Assembly: GCF_001507435.1 (NCBI RefSeq) | Contig: NZ_LMWH01000015.1 | Coordinates: 124,001-188,000 of the forward strand | Source: Streptomyces sp. NRRL F-5122 | Lineage (GTDB): Bacteria > Actinomycetota > Actinomycetes > Streptomycetales > Streptomycetaceae | Direction: 5' to 3' | DNA: 64,000 nt | Shown: positions 40,059 to 48,012 of the stretch, piece after piece | Layout: each line of letters starts with the position of its first letter | Position numbering within the stretch: the first letter of the stretch is position 1 | Notes under the pieces: generated by a model | What the model was told of the DNA's origin: nothing | Database searches by the model: none | The model's input: the letters and a program-made list of their open reading frames with translations, nothing else | Program-made: the position numbers and the translations under genes

Positions 40059-40469
40059 ATGTCACACCACGCCGCGACCGTGCCGGGATCCACTTGGGTG
40101 GCCAGGTGGGCGGGAGTTCTGCTGTGCCTCGCGGTTGCCGCCATACATGTGGTCGACCAAGGCGGCATCACGGCGACCAGGGACCCCCACTACATCGGCG
40201 TCGCCTATCACGTCCTGGAGATCGCGGCCGTGGTTGCCGCCGTGCTGCTCATCATCGGCCTCGTCAGACCGGGATGGCTGCTGGCCGTCATGGTCGCCGT
40301 CGGTCCGCTGCTGGGCTACGTCCTCTCCAGAGGCCCGGGACTGCCCGACTACAGCGATGACGTCGGCAACTGGACGGAGCCGCTCGGGCTGGTCAGCCTC
40401 GCCGTTGAAGGAGCCCTGCTCCTGTTGTCGATTCCGCTCTTCATGCGGAGCCTGCGCCGCAGAACCTGA
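40059..40469 (+). CDS. Four-helix membrane protein, hypothetical
   Basis: 136-aa protein with hydrophobic segments VARWAGVLLCLAVAAIHVVDQGG, YHVLEIAAVVAAVLLIIGLV, WLLAVMVAVGPLLGYVLS and LGLVSLAVEGALLLLSIPLFM. Histidines sit in or near helices 1 and 2 (AAIHVVDQGG, GVAYHVLE), and the extracellular loop is acidic (GLPDYSDDVGNW). Unnamed proteins of this pattern are common in actinobacteria; function unknown. ATG 40059 (MSHHAATV) has TGGGAGGGAGAAGG upstream; the Arg-rich extension to 39930 is rejected. It converges on the secreted peptidase-like gene with a strong terminator between. Confidence 0.7.
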   Translation: MSHHAATVPGSTWVARWAGVLLCLAVAAIHVVDQGGITATRDPHYIGVAYHVLEIAAVVAAVLLIIGLVRPGWLLAVMVAVGPLLGYVLSRGPGLPDYSDDVGNWTEPLGLVSLAVEGALLLLSIPLFMRSLRRRT

Positions 40470-40554
40470 CGCTGGGCCGCTCGTACATCGGACACCCCTT
40501 GCGAATGCCTGCTTCAGGTCCTCCTTCGTCGTACGTGTCCCCTTACCCGTCGTG

Positions 40555-40590
40555 CCGTCTCTCCGGTGGCCGGGACCACCGGAGAGACGG
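40555..40590. terminator. Strong bidirectional terminator
   Basis: A perfect 15-bp stem (40555-40569 with 40576-40590) closes a 6-nt loop CCGGGA, between genes converging at 40469 and 40707. It is the longest perfect stem I noticed in the window. Confidence 0.75.
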
Positions 40591-40706
40591 GTCGCGAGGA
40601 TCGGACGGAATCGCTCGCTTTCACGCCGGTGCATCACCGGCACATGCTGCAGCGACCCGTGCGATGCGGTCGCCGTTCGGCGGACTGCCTCCGGAACGGA
40701 AGCCGG

Positions 40707-41231
40707 TCAGCAGCCTCCGCAGTTGTAGTACAGGACGTCCCAGTGGTTGCCCTCGTCGGCGTAGATGTTGCCGGAGCCGGACTGGTACTGGGGTGCCCCG
40801 TCGCCGCGCAGGCCGATGTAGGCGAAGTTGCCCTTGATGTAGTTGGTGACACAGGTGTTCTTGCCGTAGTCGAGCTTGTAGCCGTTCCAGTGCGAGTAGG
40901 TGCCGCTGGCGTGACCGGTCTCGGTGCCGCCGGTGATGTTGAGTGCGCATCCGGAGGCACGCTTGAGGGTCTGGGCACCCTGAGCGGTGGCGAGGTTGAG
41001 CTGGGTGAAGGAGGTACAGGTCGCGTTGTTGCGGTCGGAGCAGTTGCCGGAGGACGACCAGGTGATGCCGACCTCGCGGAACATCGAGGTGGCGGTGGCG
41101 TGGGAGATCTTGGTGACGGCGGCGGCCTGGGCGCTGTCCTGGGCGGCGAGTGCGTCCCCGGCGCCGCCGAGGACGGCGAGCCCGGGGGCGACGGCGAGCG
41201 CGAGGGCCGTGAGGGCGGAGCGGAACTTCAT
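40707..41231 (-). CDS. Secreted six-cysteine protein with a possible M15-type zinc peptidase site
   Basis: 174-aa exported protein with a clear signal peptide (MKFRSALTALALAV ... DALAA, cleavage near 30). Mature part has six cysteines (64, 72, 95, 127, 171, 174), so up to three disulfides. SHWNGYKLD gives H114-x6-D121, and DEGNHWDV gives E160 and H163. His-x6-Asp followed by Glu-xx-His is the layout of zinc-binding M15 / D-Ala-D-Ala peptidase folds, so a cell-wall-peptide hydrolase is proposed. Overall similarity to known M15 enzymes is not evident. ATG 41231 gives the signal peptide. The protein ends NCGGC. Confidence 0.65.
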   Translation of the reverse strand: MKFRSALTALALAVAPGLAVLGGAGDALAAQDSAQAAAVTKISHATATSMFREVGITWSSSGNCSDRNNATCTSFTQLNLATAQGAQTLKRASGCALNITGGTETGHASGTYSHWNGYKLDYGKNTCVTNYIKGNFAYIGLRGDGAPQYQSGSGNIYADEGNHWDVLYYNCGGC

Positions 41232-41481
41232 ATGAGGACCTTCCTGCGAGTGGGCCGTGTCTCCTGTGGGGCGGCTGTGCAGGTGGTGCACGCAGATGGT
41301 GCCCGAGTTCTACGCGCGTCCGCCAGAGGGCAGAATCAGGCAAGACTTCGGGCGAATCGGTCTACTACGGGCCCGTCGGTGCGCGATTTCATGGCAGTGA
41401 TCGCTTCTGGGACTCCGGGAGGGATCGTTCAGGGGCCCGCTTCGTGGGCCGTAACCATGCGCGCACGCACGGGAGTTGTTC

Positions 41482-42564
41482 ATGCCGCTCGATCACTACG
41501 TCACGTTCGGCCGGTCGGGGCTGCGGGTCAGTCCGTTCGCCCTCGGTGCGATGACCTTCGGGGAGGACCCCGGCGGCGCCGGGTGCAGCGTCGAGGAGTC
41601 GGAGAAGATCCTCGCCACGTACCTGGACCTCGGCGGGAACTTCGTCGACACCGCCAACCTGTACACCAACGGCCACTCCGAGAAGATCCTCGGTGACTTC
41701 TTCGCCGCGCGCCCCGGGCGCCGTGAGCATGTGGTGCTGGCGTCGAAGTTCTTCGCGAATCTCTTCCCCGGAGATCCCAACGGGGGCGGCGCGGGCCGTT
41801 CGTCGATCATCGCGCAGCTCGACGAGACCCTGTGCCGGCTGCGGACGGACTACCTCGACCTGTACTGGTTGCACCAGTGGGACCGGCACACCCCGATCGA
41901 GGAGACCATGCGGGCCCTCGACGATCTGGTGCGGGCGGGCAAGATCCGTTACGTCGGCTTCTCCAATACGCCTGCGTGGGTGACGGCTCAGGCCCACACC
42001 ACCGCGCTGCTGAAGGGCTGGACCCCCCTGGTCGCCCTGCAGGTCGAGTATTCGCTGCTCGCCCGCACCGTCGAGGGCGAGCTGGAACCGTTCGCGTTCG
42101 ACCAGGGGATGGCGCTGGTGCCGTGGAGCCCGCTGAAGAACGGGTTCCTGTCCGGCAAGTACCGGCGCGGCGCGGAGGTCACCGATTCCGCGCGCACTCC
42201 CTTCGTCGGCGGTCCCGCAGAGGAGGAGTTCGTGGTCATCGACGCCGTCGCGGAGGTCGCCGACGCCCTCGGAACCACGTCGGCGGCCGTGTCACTGGCC
42301 TGGCTTCGCGCCCGTCGGGGCACCGTCGTGCCGATCGTCGGCGCCAGGCGTCTTGAGCACCTCGAGGGCAATCTCGCCGGCCTGGAGGTGGTGCTCGCCC
42401 CCGAGCATCTCCGACGGCTGGACGAGGTGTCGGCGCCCGCACTGGACTACCCCGCCCCCATGCACGGCGCCCTGCGGTCGATGCTGCAGTTCGCGGGCGC
42501 CACGGTGGATGGCGAGACGTCCGCGGTGTATCCGCCGCTGGTGCAGAGCGACGTGCGGTACTGA
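41482..42564 (+). CDS. Aldo/keto reductase
   Basis: 360-aa member of the aldo/keto reductase superfamily. The tetrad is visible: D and Y in FVDTANLYTNGHSE, K in VLASKFF, H in YWLHQWD. The cofactor-binding end is VVPIVGARRLEHLEGNLAGLEV. The N-terminal FGRSGLRVSPFALGAMTFGE is typical of the YajO/tas-like group that reduces carbonyls with NADPH. Substrate unknown. ATG 41482 (MPLDHYVTFG) has GGGAGTT at normal spacing. It stands alone between the secreted peptidase-like gene (divergent) and glpD (convergent). Confidence 0.9.
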   Translation: MPLDHYVTFGRSGLRVSPFALGAMTFGEDPGGAGCSVEESEKILATYLDLGGNFVDTANLYTNGHSEKILGDFFAARPGRREHVVLASKFFANLFPGDPNGGGAGRSSIIAQLDETLCRLRTDYLDLYWLHQWDRHTPIEETMRALDDLVRAGKIRYVGFSNTPAWVTAQAHTTALLKGWTPLVALQVEYSLLARTVEGELEPFAFDQGMALVPWSPLKNGFLSGKYRRGAEVTDSARTPFVGGPAEEEFVVIDAVAEVADALGTTSAAVSLAWLRARRGTVVPIVGARRLEHLEGNLAGLEVVLAPEHLRRLDEVSAPALDYPAPMHGALRSMLQFAGATVDGETSAVYPPLVQSDVRY

Positions 42565-42699
42565 ACGGTCGCCGGGTCCGCGCCGACGCGACCGGTGGTG
42601 CGGGCACGCGTACGGCGACGGCGGGCGGGTCCCCGAGGGCCGGGGCGCCCGCCGGCTGTCACGAGGGCGTCGCTCGTTCGAGGAGGGCGTGCGGGCGGG

Positions 42700-44301
42700 T
42701 CAGCGGACACCGTCCATCGCCTCGCCGAGCAGCGCGTGAGCCGTTGCCAGCGCGACGGCACGGTCGGCGGGGATCAGCCCGATGCGGGTACGCCTGTCCA
42801 GCAGGTCGGCGGCGTCGAGCGCCCCCTCGTGGCGCACGGCCCACAACAGTTCGGCGCGGGTGGTCGGGTGGCACGGGAGGACGGAGCCGGCGAGGTCCGG
42901 TTCGCCCGTGGCCAGGGCATGGACGGCCTCCGCCTCGGTGCCGTAACGGCTGATCAGGCGTTGCGGCGCGCGCAGGGCGGCCAGCACCCGCGGCGCTGCC
43001 GCGCCGACCAGCGGCACCGTCGCGGTGGGGGAGGGGCCCGCGGAAAGCCGGTGGGCGGCGACCGCGGCGTCGACCGCATCCTCGGCCATGCGCCGGTAGG
43101 TGGTCAGCTTGCCGCCGACCACGGTGATCACGCCCTCCGGCGAGGTGAGGACGGCGTGTTTGCGGGAGATGTCGGCGGTGCCGGTCGCCGTGCCGGAGCC
43201 TGTGGTCGTCGTGGTGTCCAGCAGAGGGCGCAGTCCGGCGAAGGCACCCACCACGTCGTCGCGGTGGACCGGCACGTCCAGGGCGGAGCCGAGGACGTCG
43301 AGCAGGAAGCCGATATCGGTTTCCGGGACCTCGGGGACGTCCGGGATGTCGCCGTCGACGGGCTCGTCGGTGAGTCCCACGTAGACCCGGCCGTCCCCCT
43401 GCGGCAGGACGAGGACGAAGCGGTTGGTCTCGCCCGGGATCGGGATGTGCAGGCCGGCCGGCAGGGAGCCGAAGCGGTCCGCGCGCAGCACGAGGTGGGT
43501 GCCGCGCGAGGGCCGTATGCGCACGCCGTCCACGAGGCCGCCTGCCCAGACGCCGGTGGCGTTGATCACCGCCCGGGCCCGGATCTCGCCCTCCTCACCG
43601 GTGAGTTCGTCGCGAACGCGGGCGCCGGAGCGGGTGAGTTCGAGCGCGCGCATCCGGGTCAGGATGCGGGCGCCGTGCGCCGCCGCCGTGCGGGCGATCG
43701 CGGTGACCAGCCGGGCGTCGTCGGTCACGCGTCCGTCCCAGGACAGCAGGCCGCCGCGGAGTCCGGCGCCGCGCAGTGACGGGGCGAGATGGCGGGTTTC
43801 GGCCGCGGAGAGCCGGCGCGGCGCGGGTAGTGTCGTCCGGGCCGTGCGCGCCGCGAGGCGCAGTGTGTCCCCGGCGCGGAACCCGGCCCACGCCAGGGCG
43901 GCCTGCGGTCGGGAGACCAGGGGGGTGAGGGGCAGTACGAACGGCTGGGCGCGTACCAGATGGGGCGCGGTGCGCTCCATCAGGACCCCCCGCTCGCGTG
44001 CGCTTTCGTGGGCGACGTCGAACTGGGCGGAGGCGAGGTAGCGCAGTCCCCCGTGGATGAGCTTGGAACTCCAGCGGGAGGTTCCGAAGGCGAGGTCGTG
44101 GGTGTCCACCGCGGCGACCGTCAGTCCCCGGGCGGCGGCGTCCAGTGCCGCTCCGGCGCCGGTCGCGCCGAGTCCCACAACCAGGACGTCCACGGCCGAA
44201 CCGTCGGTGGACAGGGCCAGTTCGCGTCGGCGGCGGGCGGCGTTGAGGGATGTGCCCGGAGGCGGGGCCGCGGGCATGGACGGAGTGCTGCTGGTGCTCA
44301 T
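42700..44301 (-). CDS. glpD: FAD-dependent glycerol-3-phosphate dehydrogenase
   Basis: 533-aa membrane-associated flavoenzyme oxidising sn-glycerol 3-phosphate to dihydroxyacetone phosphate, passing electrons to quinone. The FAD motif is VLVVGLGATGAGAALDAAARG. The GlpD signature is FGTSRWSSKLIHGGLRYL, and the second substrate/FAD region includes VINATGVWAGG, RPSRGTHLVLR and ITVVGGKLTTYRRMAEDAVD. The C-terminal domain holds LPCHPTTRAELLWAVRHEGALDAADLLDRRTRIG. ATG 44301 overlaps the TetR stop (ATGA); the two are coupled. Divergent genes encode an alkyl-DHAP synthase-like flavoprotein and a lipid kinase, so its DHAP product may feed lipid synthesis. Confidence 0.93.
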   Translation of the reverse strand: MSTSSTPSMPAAPPPGTSLNAARRRRELALSTDGSAVDVLVVGLGATGAGAALDAAARGLTVAAVDTHDLAFGTSRWSSKLIHGGLRYLASAQFDVAHESARERGVLMERTAPHLVRAQPFVLPLTPLVSRPQAALAWAGFRAGDTLRLAARTARTTLPAPRRLSAAETRHLAPSLRGAGLRGGLLSWDGRVTDDARLVTAIARTAAAHGARILTRMRALELTRSGARVRDELTGEEGEIRARAVINATGVWAGGLVDGVRIRPSRGTHLVLRADRFGSLPAGLHIPIPGETNRFVLVLPQGDGRVYVGLTDEPVDGDIPDVPEVPETDIGFLLDVLGSALDVPVHRDDVVGAFAGLRPLLDTTTTTGSGTATGTADISRKHAVLTSPEGVITVVGGKLTTYRRMAEDAVDAAVAAHRLSAGPSPTATVPLVGAAAPRVLAALRAPQRLISRYGTEAEAVHALATGEPDLAGSVLPCHPTTRAELLWAVRHEGALDAADLLDRRTRIGLIPADRAVALATAHALLGEAMDGVR

Positions 44302-44897
44302 GGCGTCAGGGTCCTCTCGAGGATGGTCCGCAGTTCTCCGTAGAAGGCCTCGGGGCTCAGCTCGTCGTCGCCCTCGTCGGTCATGGTGCGCAGGGACAGC
44401 GTGAAGGACTGGGCGACCAGGAGCAGCGCCCTGGCCTGGCGTTGGGGGTGTCCGGGGCGTACCGAGCCGTCGGTGTGGCCCTTTTCGACGGAGTCGGCGA
44501 GAAGTTCGAGGAGGGCTTCCTGGCTCGCCCCGCGCCGGTCGAGCACATAGGGGAGCAGCAGTTCGGGGTCGACGTCGACGATCTTGCGAAAGAGCGGATG
44601 GCGGCGAAAGGCGTCGACCCCCCGGACGAGCCCTTCCACGATCAGGGTGCGTGCGCTCGTTCCCGGTTCGGGCTCGGGCATCGCGCGGGTGGCCGCCTCG
44701 ATCCACTCCCGGGTCATCAAGTCCCCGACCAGGGTCCGCACATCGGGCCAGCGGCGGTACAGGGTCATCCGGGAGACACCCGCGCGGCGGGCCACGTCCG
44801 TGAGGGTGGTACGCCGGACGCCGACGGCCAGGACGCAGTCGCGTACCGCGTCGAGTACCGGATCGCTGTCCGAGGCGTTGTGACGAATAGGCGTCAT
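44298..44897 (-). CDS. TetR-family regulator of the glycerolipid gene group
   Basis: 199-aa repressor. The helix-turn-helix is at residues 28-55 (TTLTDVARRAGVSRMTLYRRWPDVRTLVGDLM), and the rest is an all-helical ligand domain (ADSVEKGHTDGSVRPGHPQRQARALLLVAQSFTLSLRTM). The stop overlaps the glpD ATG. The start at 44897 lies 3 nt from a near-perfect operator (44900-44912) shared with the divergent synthase gene at 44971. It therefore probably represses itself, glpD, the synthase and the kinase together. Effector unknown; an acyl-CoA, a fatty alcohol or glycerol derivative would fit. Confidence 0.9.
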   Translation of the reverse strand: MTPIRHNASDSDPVLDAVRDCVLAVGVRRTTLTDVARRAGVSRMTLYRRWPDVRTLVGDLMTREWIEAATRAMPEPEPGTSARTLIVEGLVRGVDAFRRHPLFRKIVDVDPELLLPYVLDRRGASQEALLELLADSVEKGHTDGSVRPGHPQRQARALLLVAQSFTLSLRTMTDEGDDELSPEAFYGELRTILERTLTP

Positions 44898-44899
44898 GT

Positions 44900-44912
44900 G
44901 TCACAGTGTAAC
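44900..44912. promoter_or_regulatory. TetR-type operator between glpD-TetR and the synthase operon
   Basis: GTCACAGTGTAAC is a 13-bp inverted repeat of GT-x-ACA ... TGT-x-AC with one asymmetric pair, the classical form of short TetR operators. It sits directly in front of the TetR start and 59 nt before the divergent synthase start, within the only non-coding space (73 nt) of the divergent group. Confidence 0.55.
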
Positions 44913-44970
44913 GCGCCCTGTGGCCGTGCAGGGCGGCACTTCGTCGAGACGACCGGTGAGGACAAGCACC

Positions 44971-46563
44971 ATGGACATGCTGTGGAGCGGCTGGGGAGAC
45001 CCGGCCAGGGCGACGCCGCTGCCCGACACGGTGATCGGGCTGCTGCGCGACATGCTCGGAGTCAAGCCCCGCAGCGCCGAACCCGTCGCACTGGACGAGA
45101 TCTCCGTACCCGAGTCACCCCTGGATGCCGCCGTGCGCCAGGCTCTGCTCGCCGCCGTCGGCGGCGAGCACCTGCGGACCGACGCGGAGTCGCGCATCCG
45201 GCACATGCGAGGCAAGTCCACCCCCGATCTGCTGCGCATCCGCGAGGGCGACACCACCGACATCCCCGCGGCCGTGGTGCTCCCGGCGAGCCACGACGAG
45301 GTCCTCGCGGTGCTCAAGGCCTGTGTCGTGCACGACGTGGCCGTCGTGCCGTTCGGCGGCGGAACCTCGGTCGTCGGCGGCCTCGCCCCCGAGGGGCGGC
45401 GACTCTTCGTCGCGCTCGACCTGCGCCGTATGGACGCACTGCTCGCCCTCGACCCGGTCTCCCGCACCGCCACCCTGCAACCCGGTCTGAGGGCTCCGCA
45501 CGCCGAAGCGCTCCTGGCCGAGCACGGCTTCACCCTCGGTCACTTCCCCCAGTCCTACGAGTGGGCGACGATCGGCGGTTTCGCCGCCGCGCGCTCCAGC
45601 GGACAGGCGTCCGCCGGCTACGGCCGGTTCGACGAGATGGTGCTCGGCCTCACCGTCGCCACCCCGGCCGGCACCCTCGAGGCCGGACGCGCTCCGCGGT
45701 CGGCCGCCGGTCCCGATCTGCGGCAGCTCGTCCTCGGATCCGAAGGCGCGTTCGGGGTCATCACCTCCGTGACCGTGCGGATCCGCCCCGTCCCGCGGAT
45801 CCGCCGCTACGAAGGCTGGCGCTTCGACTCCTTCGAGGCCGGTGCCGCCGCCCTGCGGCGTCTGGCCCAGGACGGGCCCCGGCCGACCGTACTGCGTCTG
45901 TCGGACGAGACCGAGACGCTGGTCGGTCTCGCCCAGCCCGACGCCATCGGTTCCGCCGGGGCGGAGCAGGCCGCCGGATGCCTCGCGATCGCGGGCTACG
46001 AGGGTACCGAGGAGGACACCTCGTACCGACGGGAGCGGGCGGCGGTGGTCCTGAGCGAGTGCGGTGGTACCTGTGTGGGGCCGGAGCCCGGGGAGCGCTG
46101 GGCCCATGGCCGCTACTCGGCGCCCTATCTGCGGGACGCGCTGCTCGACGCGGGTGCGTTCGCCGAGACGTTGGAGACCGCGGCCTTCTGGTCACGCCTC
46201 CCCGAGCTGTACGCCTCAGTCCGCGAGGCCCTCATCGGCACGCTCAGCGCCTCGGGCACCCCGCCGCTGGTGATGTGCCACATCTCGCACGTCTACGAAA
46301 ACGGCGCCTCGCTCTACTTCACCGTGGTCTCCGCCCAGGGTGACGATCCCGTGGCACACTGGGCGCCCGCCAAACAGGCCGCCAACGAGGCGATCATGGC
46401 GGCGGGCGGCACGATCAGCCACCACCACGGTGTGGGCACCGACCACCGCGACTGGTACGTCCAGGAGGCCGGACTGCTCGCAGTCGACGCCCTCCAGGCG
46501 GTCAAGCGGCGTCTCGACCCCACCGGGCTGCTCAACCCCGGCGTCCTGCTGCCGGCCGACTGA
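44971..46563 (+). CDS. FAD-binding oxidase, alkyldihydroxyacetonephosphate synthase-like
   Basis: 530-aa flavoprotein of the vanillyl-alcohol-oxidase/AGPS superfamily. It opens DMLWSGWGDPA, as actinobacterial AGPS-like proteins do. The FAD domain includes VVPFGGGTSVVGGL and HFPQSYEWATIGGFAAARSSGQASAGYGRFDEMV. The C-terminal cap holds HISHVYENGASLYFTVV and the HHHGVGTDHRDW active-site histidines typical of AGPS, where the eukaryotic enzyme makes the ether bond from acyl-DHAP and a fatty alcohol. The genuine substrate of bacterial relatives is unknown. ATG 44971 follows GTGAGGAC. It forms an operon with the lipid kinase 64 nt downstream. Confidence 0.88.
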   Translation: MDMLWSGWGDPARATPLPDTVIGLLRDMLGVKPRSAEPVALDEISVPESPLDAAVRQALLAAVGGEHLRTDAESRIRHMRGKSTPDLLRIREGDTTDIPAAVVLPASHDEVLAVLKACVVHDVAVVPFGGGTSVVGGLAPEGRRLFVALDLRRMDALLALDPVSRTATLQPGLRAPHAEALLAEHGFTLGHFPQSYEWATIGGFAAARSSGQASAGYGRFDEMVLGLTVATPAGTLEAGRAPRSAAGPDLRQLVLGSEGAFGVITSVTVRIRPVPRIRRYEGWRFDSFEAGAAALRRLAQDGPRPTVLRLSDETETLVGLAQPDAIGSAGAEQAAGCLAIAGYEGTEEDTSYRRERAAVVLSECGGTCVGPEPGERWAHGRYSAPYLRDALLDAGAFAETLETAAFWSRLPELYASVREALIGTLSASGTPPLVMCHISHVYENGASLYFTVVSAQGDDPVAHWAPAKQAANEAIMAAGGTISHHHGVGTDHRDWYVQEAGLLAVDALQAVKRRLDPTGLLNPGVLLPAD

Positions 46564-46627
46564 TCCCGTTCCGTCCACCCGACCACCGTCCGTCCACGAT
46601 CCGTCAGGCGCCTTCGGAGGCACACCG

Positions 46628-47506
46628 ATGCGACAATTCACCGCCATCGTCAACCCCACCGCCGGCGGATCCAACGGGGTCGCGACGCTGCTGAGCGTGG
46701 CCCGGCTGCTGCGGGAGGCCGGGGCCGAGCTGGAGACGGAGTACAGCAGCAGTCTGGCCCACGCCCAGGACCTGGCACGGCAGGCCGGAGAACGGCAGCG
46801 GGTGGTCCTGGCCGTGGGTGGTGACGGCATCGTGGGCGGTATCGGTGGGGCCCTCAGCGGCACCGACACCGTCTTCGGCATCGTTCCGGCGGGCCGCGGC
46901 AACGACTTCGCCCGCGCGCTCGGCCTTTCCGCCGACCCGGCCGAGCTGGCCGAGGCGCTGCTCCACCACGAGCCGCGGCGTGTGGACACCATCGAGGTGG
47001 AGTCAGCACGGGGCCGCACCGTCGCGCTCGGCAGCGTGTACGCGGGTGTCGACGCGCTCGCCAACCGCCATGCCAATCACGCGAAACTCCTGAGCGGAGC
47101 CGCCTCCTACTACGCGGGCGGACTGCGGGCGGTCGCGACCTGGCGCCCGGCCACCTACCGGATCACCGTCGACGGCGAAGAACTCACGCACCACGGCTAC
47201 ACCGTGGTGGCTGCCAACTCCGCCTTCTACGGCTCCGGCCGCATCATCGCCCCCGGGGCACGCGTCGACGACGGCCTGCTGGAGGTCGTGATGATCCGCC
47301 ATGCGCCTCGCCGGCTCTTCTTCGCCCTGATGAACGAGCTCAAGACCGGCGCGCACGTCCACCGGCGCGAAGTACGGATCGTACGGGGCGCGGAGATCCG
47401 CATGGAGGCCGACCGCGACGTGCCCTACGGGACCGACGGGGAGGTGGACGCCGTCCTCCCCGTGACGGCCAGAGTCCTGCCCGGGGCGCTCGCGGTGCTG
47501 TGCTGA
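46628..47506 (+). CDS. Diacylglycerol kinase-family lipid kinase
   Basis: 292-aa soluble lipid kinase of the DagK/YegS fold. Nucleotide-binding motifs: IVNPTAGG at the start, VVLAVGGDGIVGGIG and FGIVPAGRGNDFARALGL. The C-terminal beta-domain has GVDALANRHAN, YTVVAANSAFYGSGRIIAPGARVDDGLLEVVMI and DREVPYGTDGEVD-like DRDVPYGTDGE at the end. The GGDGI has Ile where GGDGT is usual. Expected reaction: ATP-dependent phosphorylation of diacylglycerol or a related lipid. ATG 46628 has GGAGGCACACCG upstream. Second gene of the synthase operon. Confidence 0.9.
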   Translation: MRQFTAIVNPTAGGSNGVATLLSVARLLREAGAELETEYSSSLAHAQDLARQAGERQRVVLAVGGDGIVGGIGGALSGTDTVFGIVPAGRGNDFARALGLSADPAELAEALLHHEPRRVDTIEVESARGRTVALGSVYAGVDALANRHANHAKLLSGAASYYAGGLRAVATWRPATYRITVDGEELTHHGYTVVAANSAFYGSGRIIAPGARVDDGLLEVVMIRHAPRRLFFALMNELKTGAHVHRREVRIVRGAEIRMEADRDVPYGTDGEVDAVLPVTARVLPGALAVLC

Positions 47507-47555
47507 ACGCCCCGGCCGGTCGTCGCCGCCGAACATGGTCGAGCTCCTCGGGAGA

Positions 47556-47948
47556 TCACGCCGCCGGGCCCGATGTGCCGCCCCCGCGGCCCGAGCGGTA
47601 GAGGCTCCAGCGCGCCAACGGCTGCAGTGCGTCCACCAGAGCCCGGCCGTCCTGGGACAGCCGGTAGCGGATCTGCACGGGGGTCGTGGGCGTGACGGTG
47701 CGCTGGATGAGACCCGCCGCTTCGAGTTCCTTCAGGCGCTGTGAGAGCAACCGGTCGGAGATACCGTCGATCACGGCCCGGAAGTCGCCGAACCGGGAGG
47801 CCCCCTGGCGGGCCGCGCTCAGGATCGAACCCGTCCAGCGGCGCCCGATCAGCTCGAGGGCGTCCTGGAAGCTCGGGCAGCTGTCGTCGTGGATGGAACG
47901 ACGCTCGAGGGACGGGGGTGCGGCGGGAGACGACTCGATGGGGTTCAC
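47556..47948 (-). CDS. HxlR-family regulator, single-cysteine type
   Basis: 130-aa winged-helix regulator. The N-terminal cysteine is in DDSCPSFQDALELIGRRWTGSIL (C24, directly before helix 1). The recognition region is SRFGDFRAVIDGISDRLLSQRLKELEAAGLIQRTV, and the wing is TPVQIRYRLSQDGRALVDAL. This Cys position is that of the redox switch of YodB/HypR-type HxlR proteins. It is divergent from an F420-type oxidoreductase and flavoprotein operon across 64 nt containing an inverted repeat, so it most likely controls both. ATG 47948 start. Confidence 0.9.
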   Translation of the reverse strand: MNPIESSPAAPPSLERRSIHDDSCPSFQDALELIGRRWTGSILSAARQGASRFGDFRAVIDGISDRLLSQRLKELEAAGLIQRTVTPTTPVQIRYRLSQDGRALVDALQPLARWSLYRSGRGGGTSGPAA

Positions 47949-47954
47949 TTACAA

Positions 47955-47968
47955 AAGGTTAGCACCTT
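47955..47968. promoter_or_regulatory. Candidate HxlR operator AAGGT-TAGC-ACCTT
   Basis: A perfect 5-bp-arm inverted repeat within an AT-rich patch (CTTACAAAAGGTTAGCACCTTACTTGAAG) between the divergent HxlR gene and the oxidoreductase operon. CTTAC also occurs on both sides of it. Confidence 0.45.
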
Positions 47969-48012
47969 ACTTGAAGTTTGGTCTGTGAGGCGTTCCCCCG
48001 CACCGTGGACGC

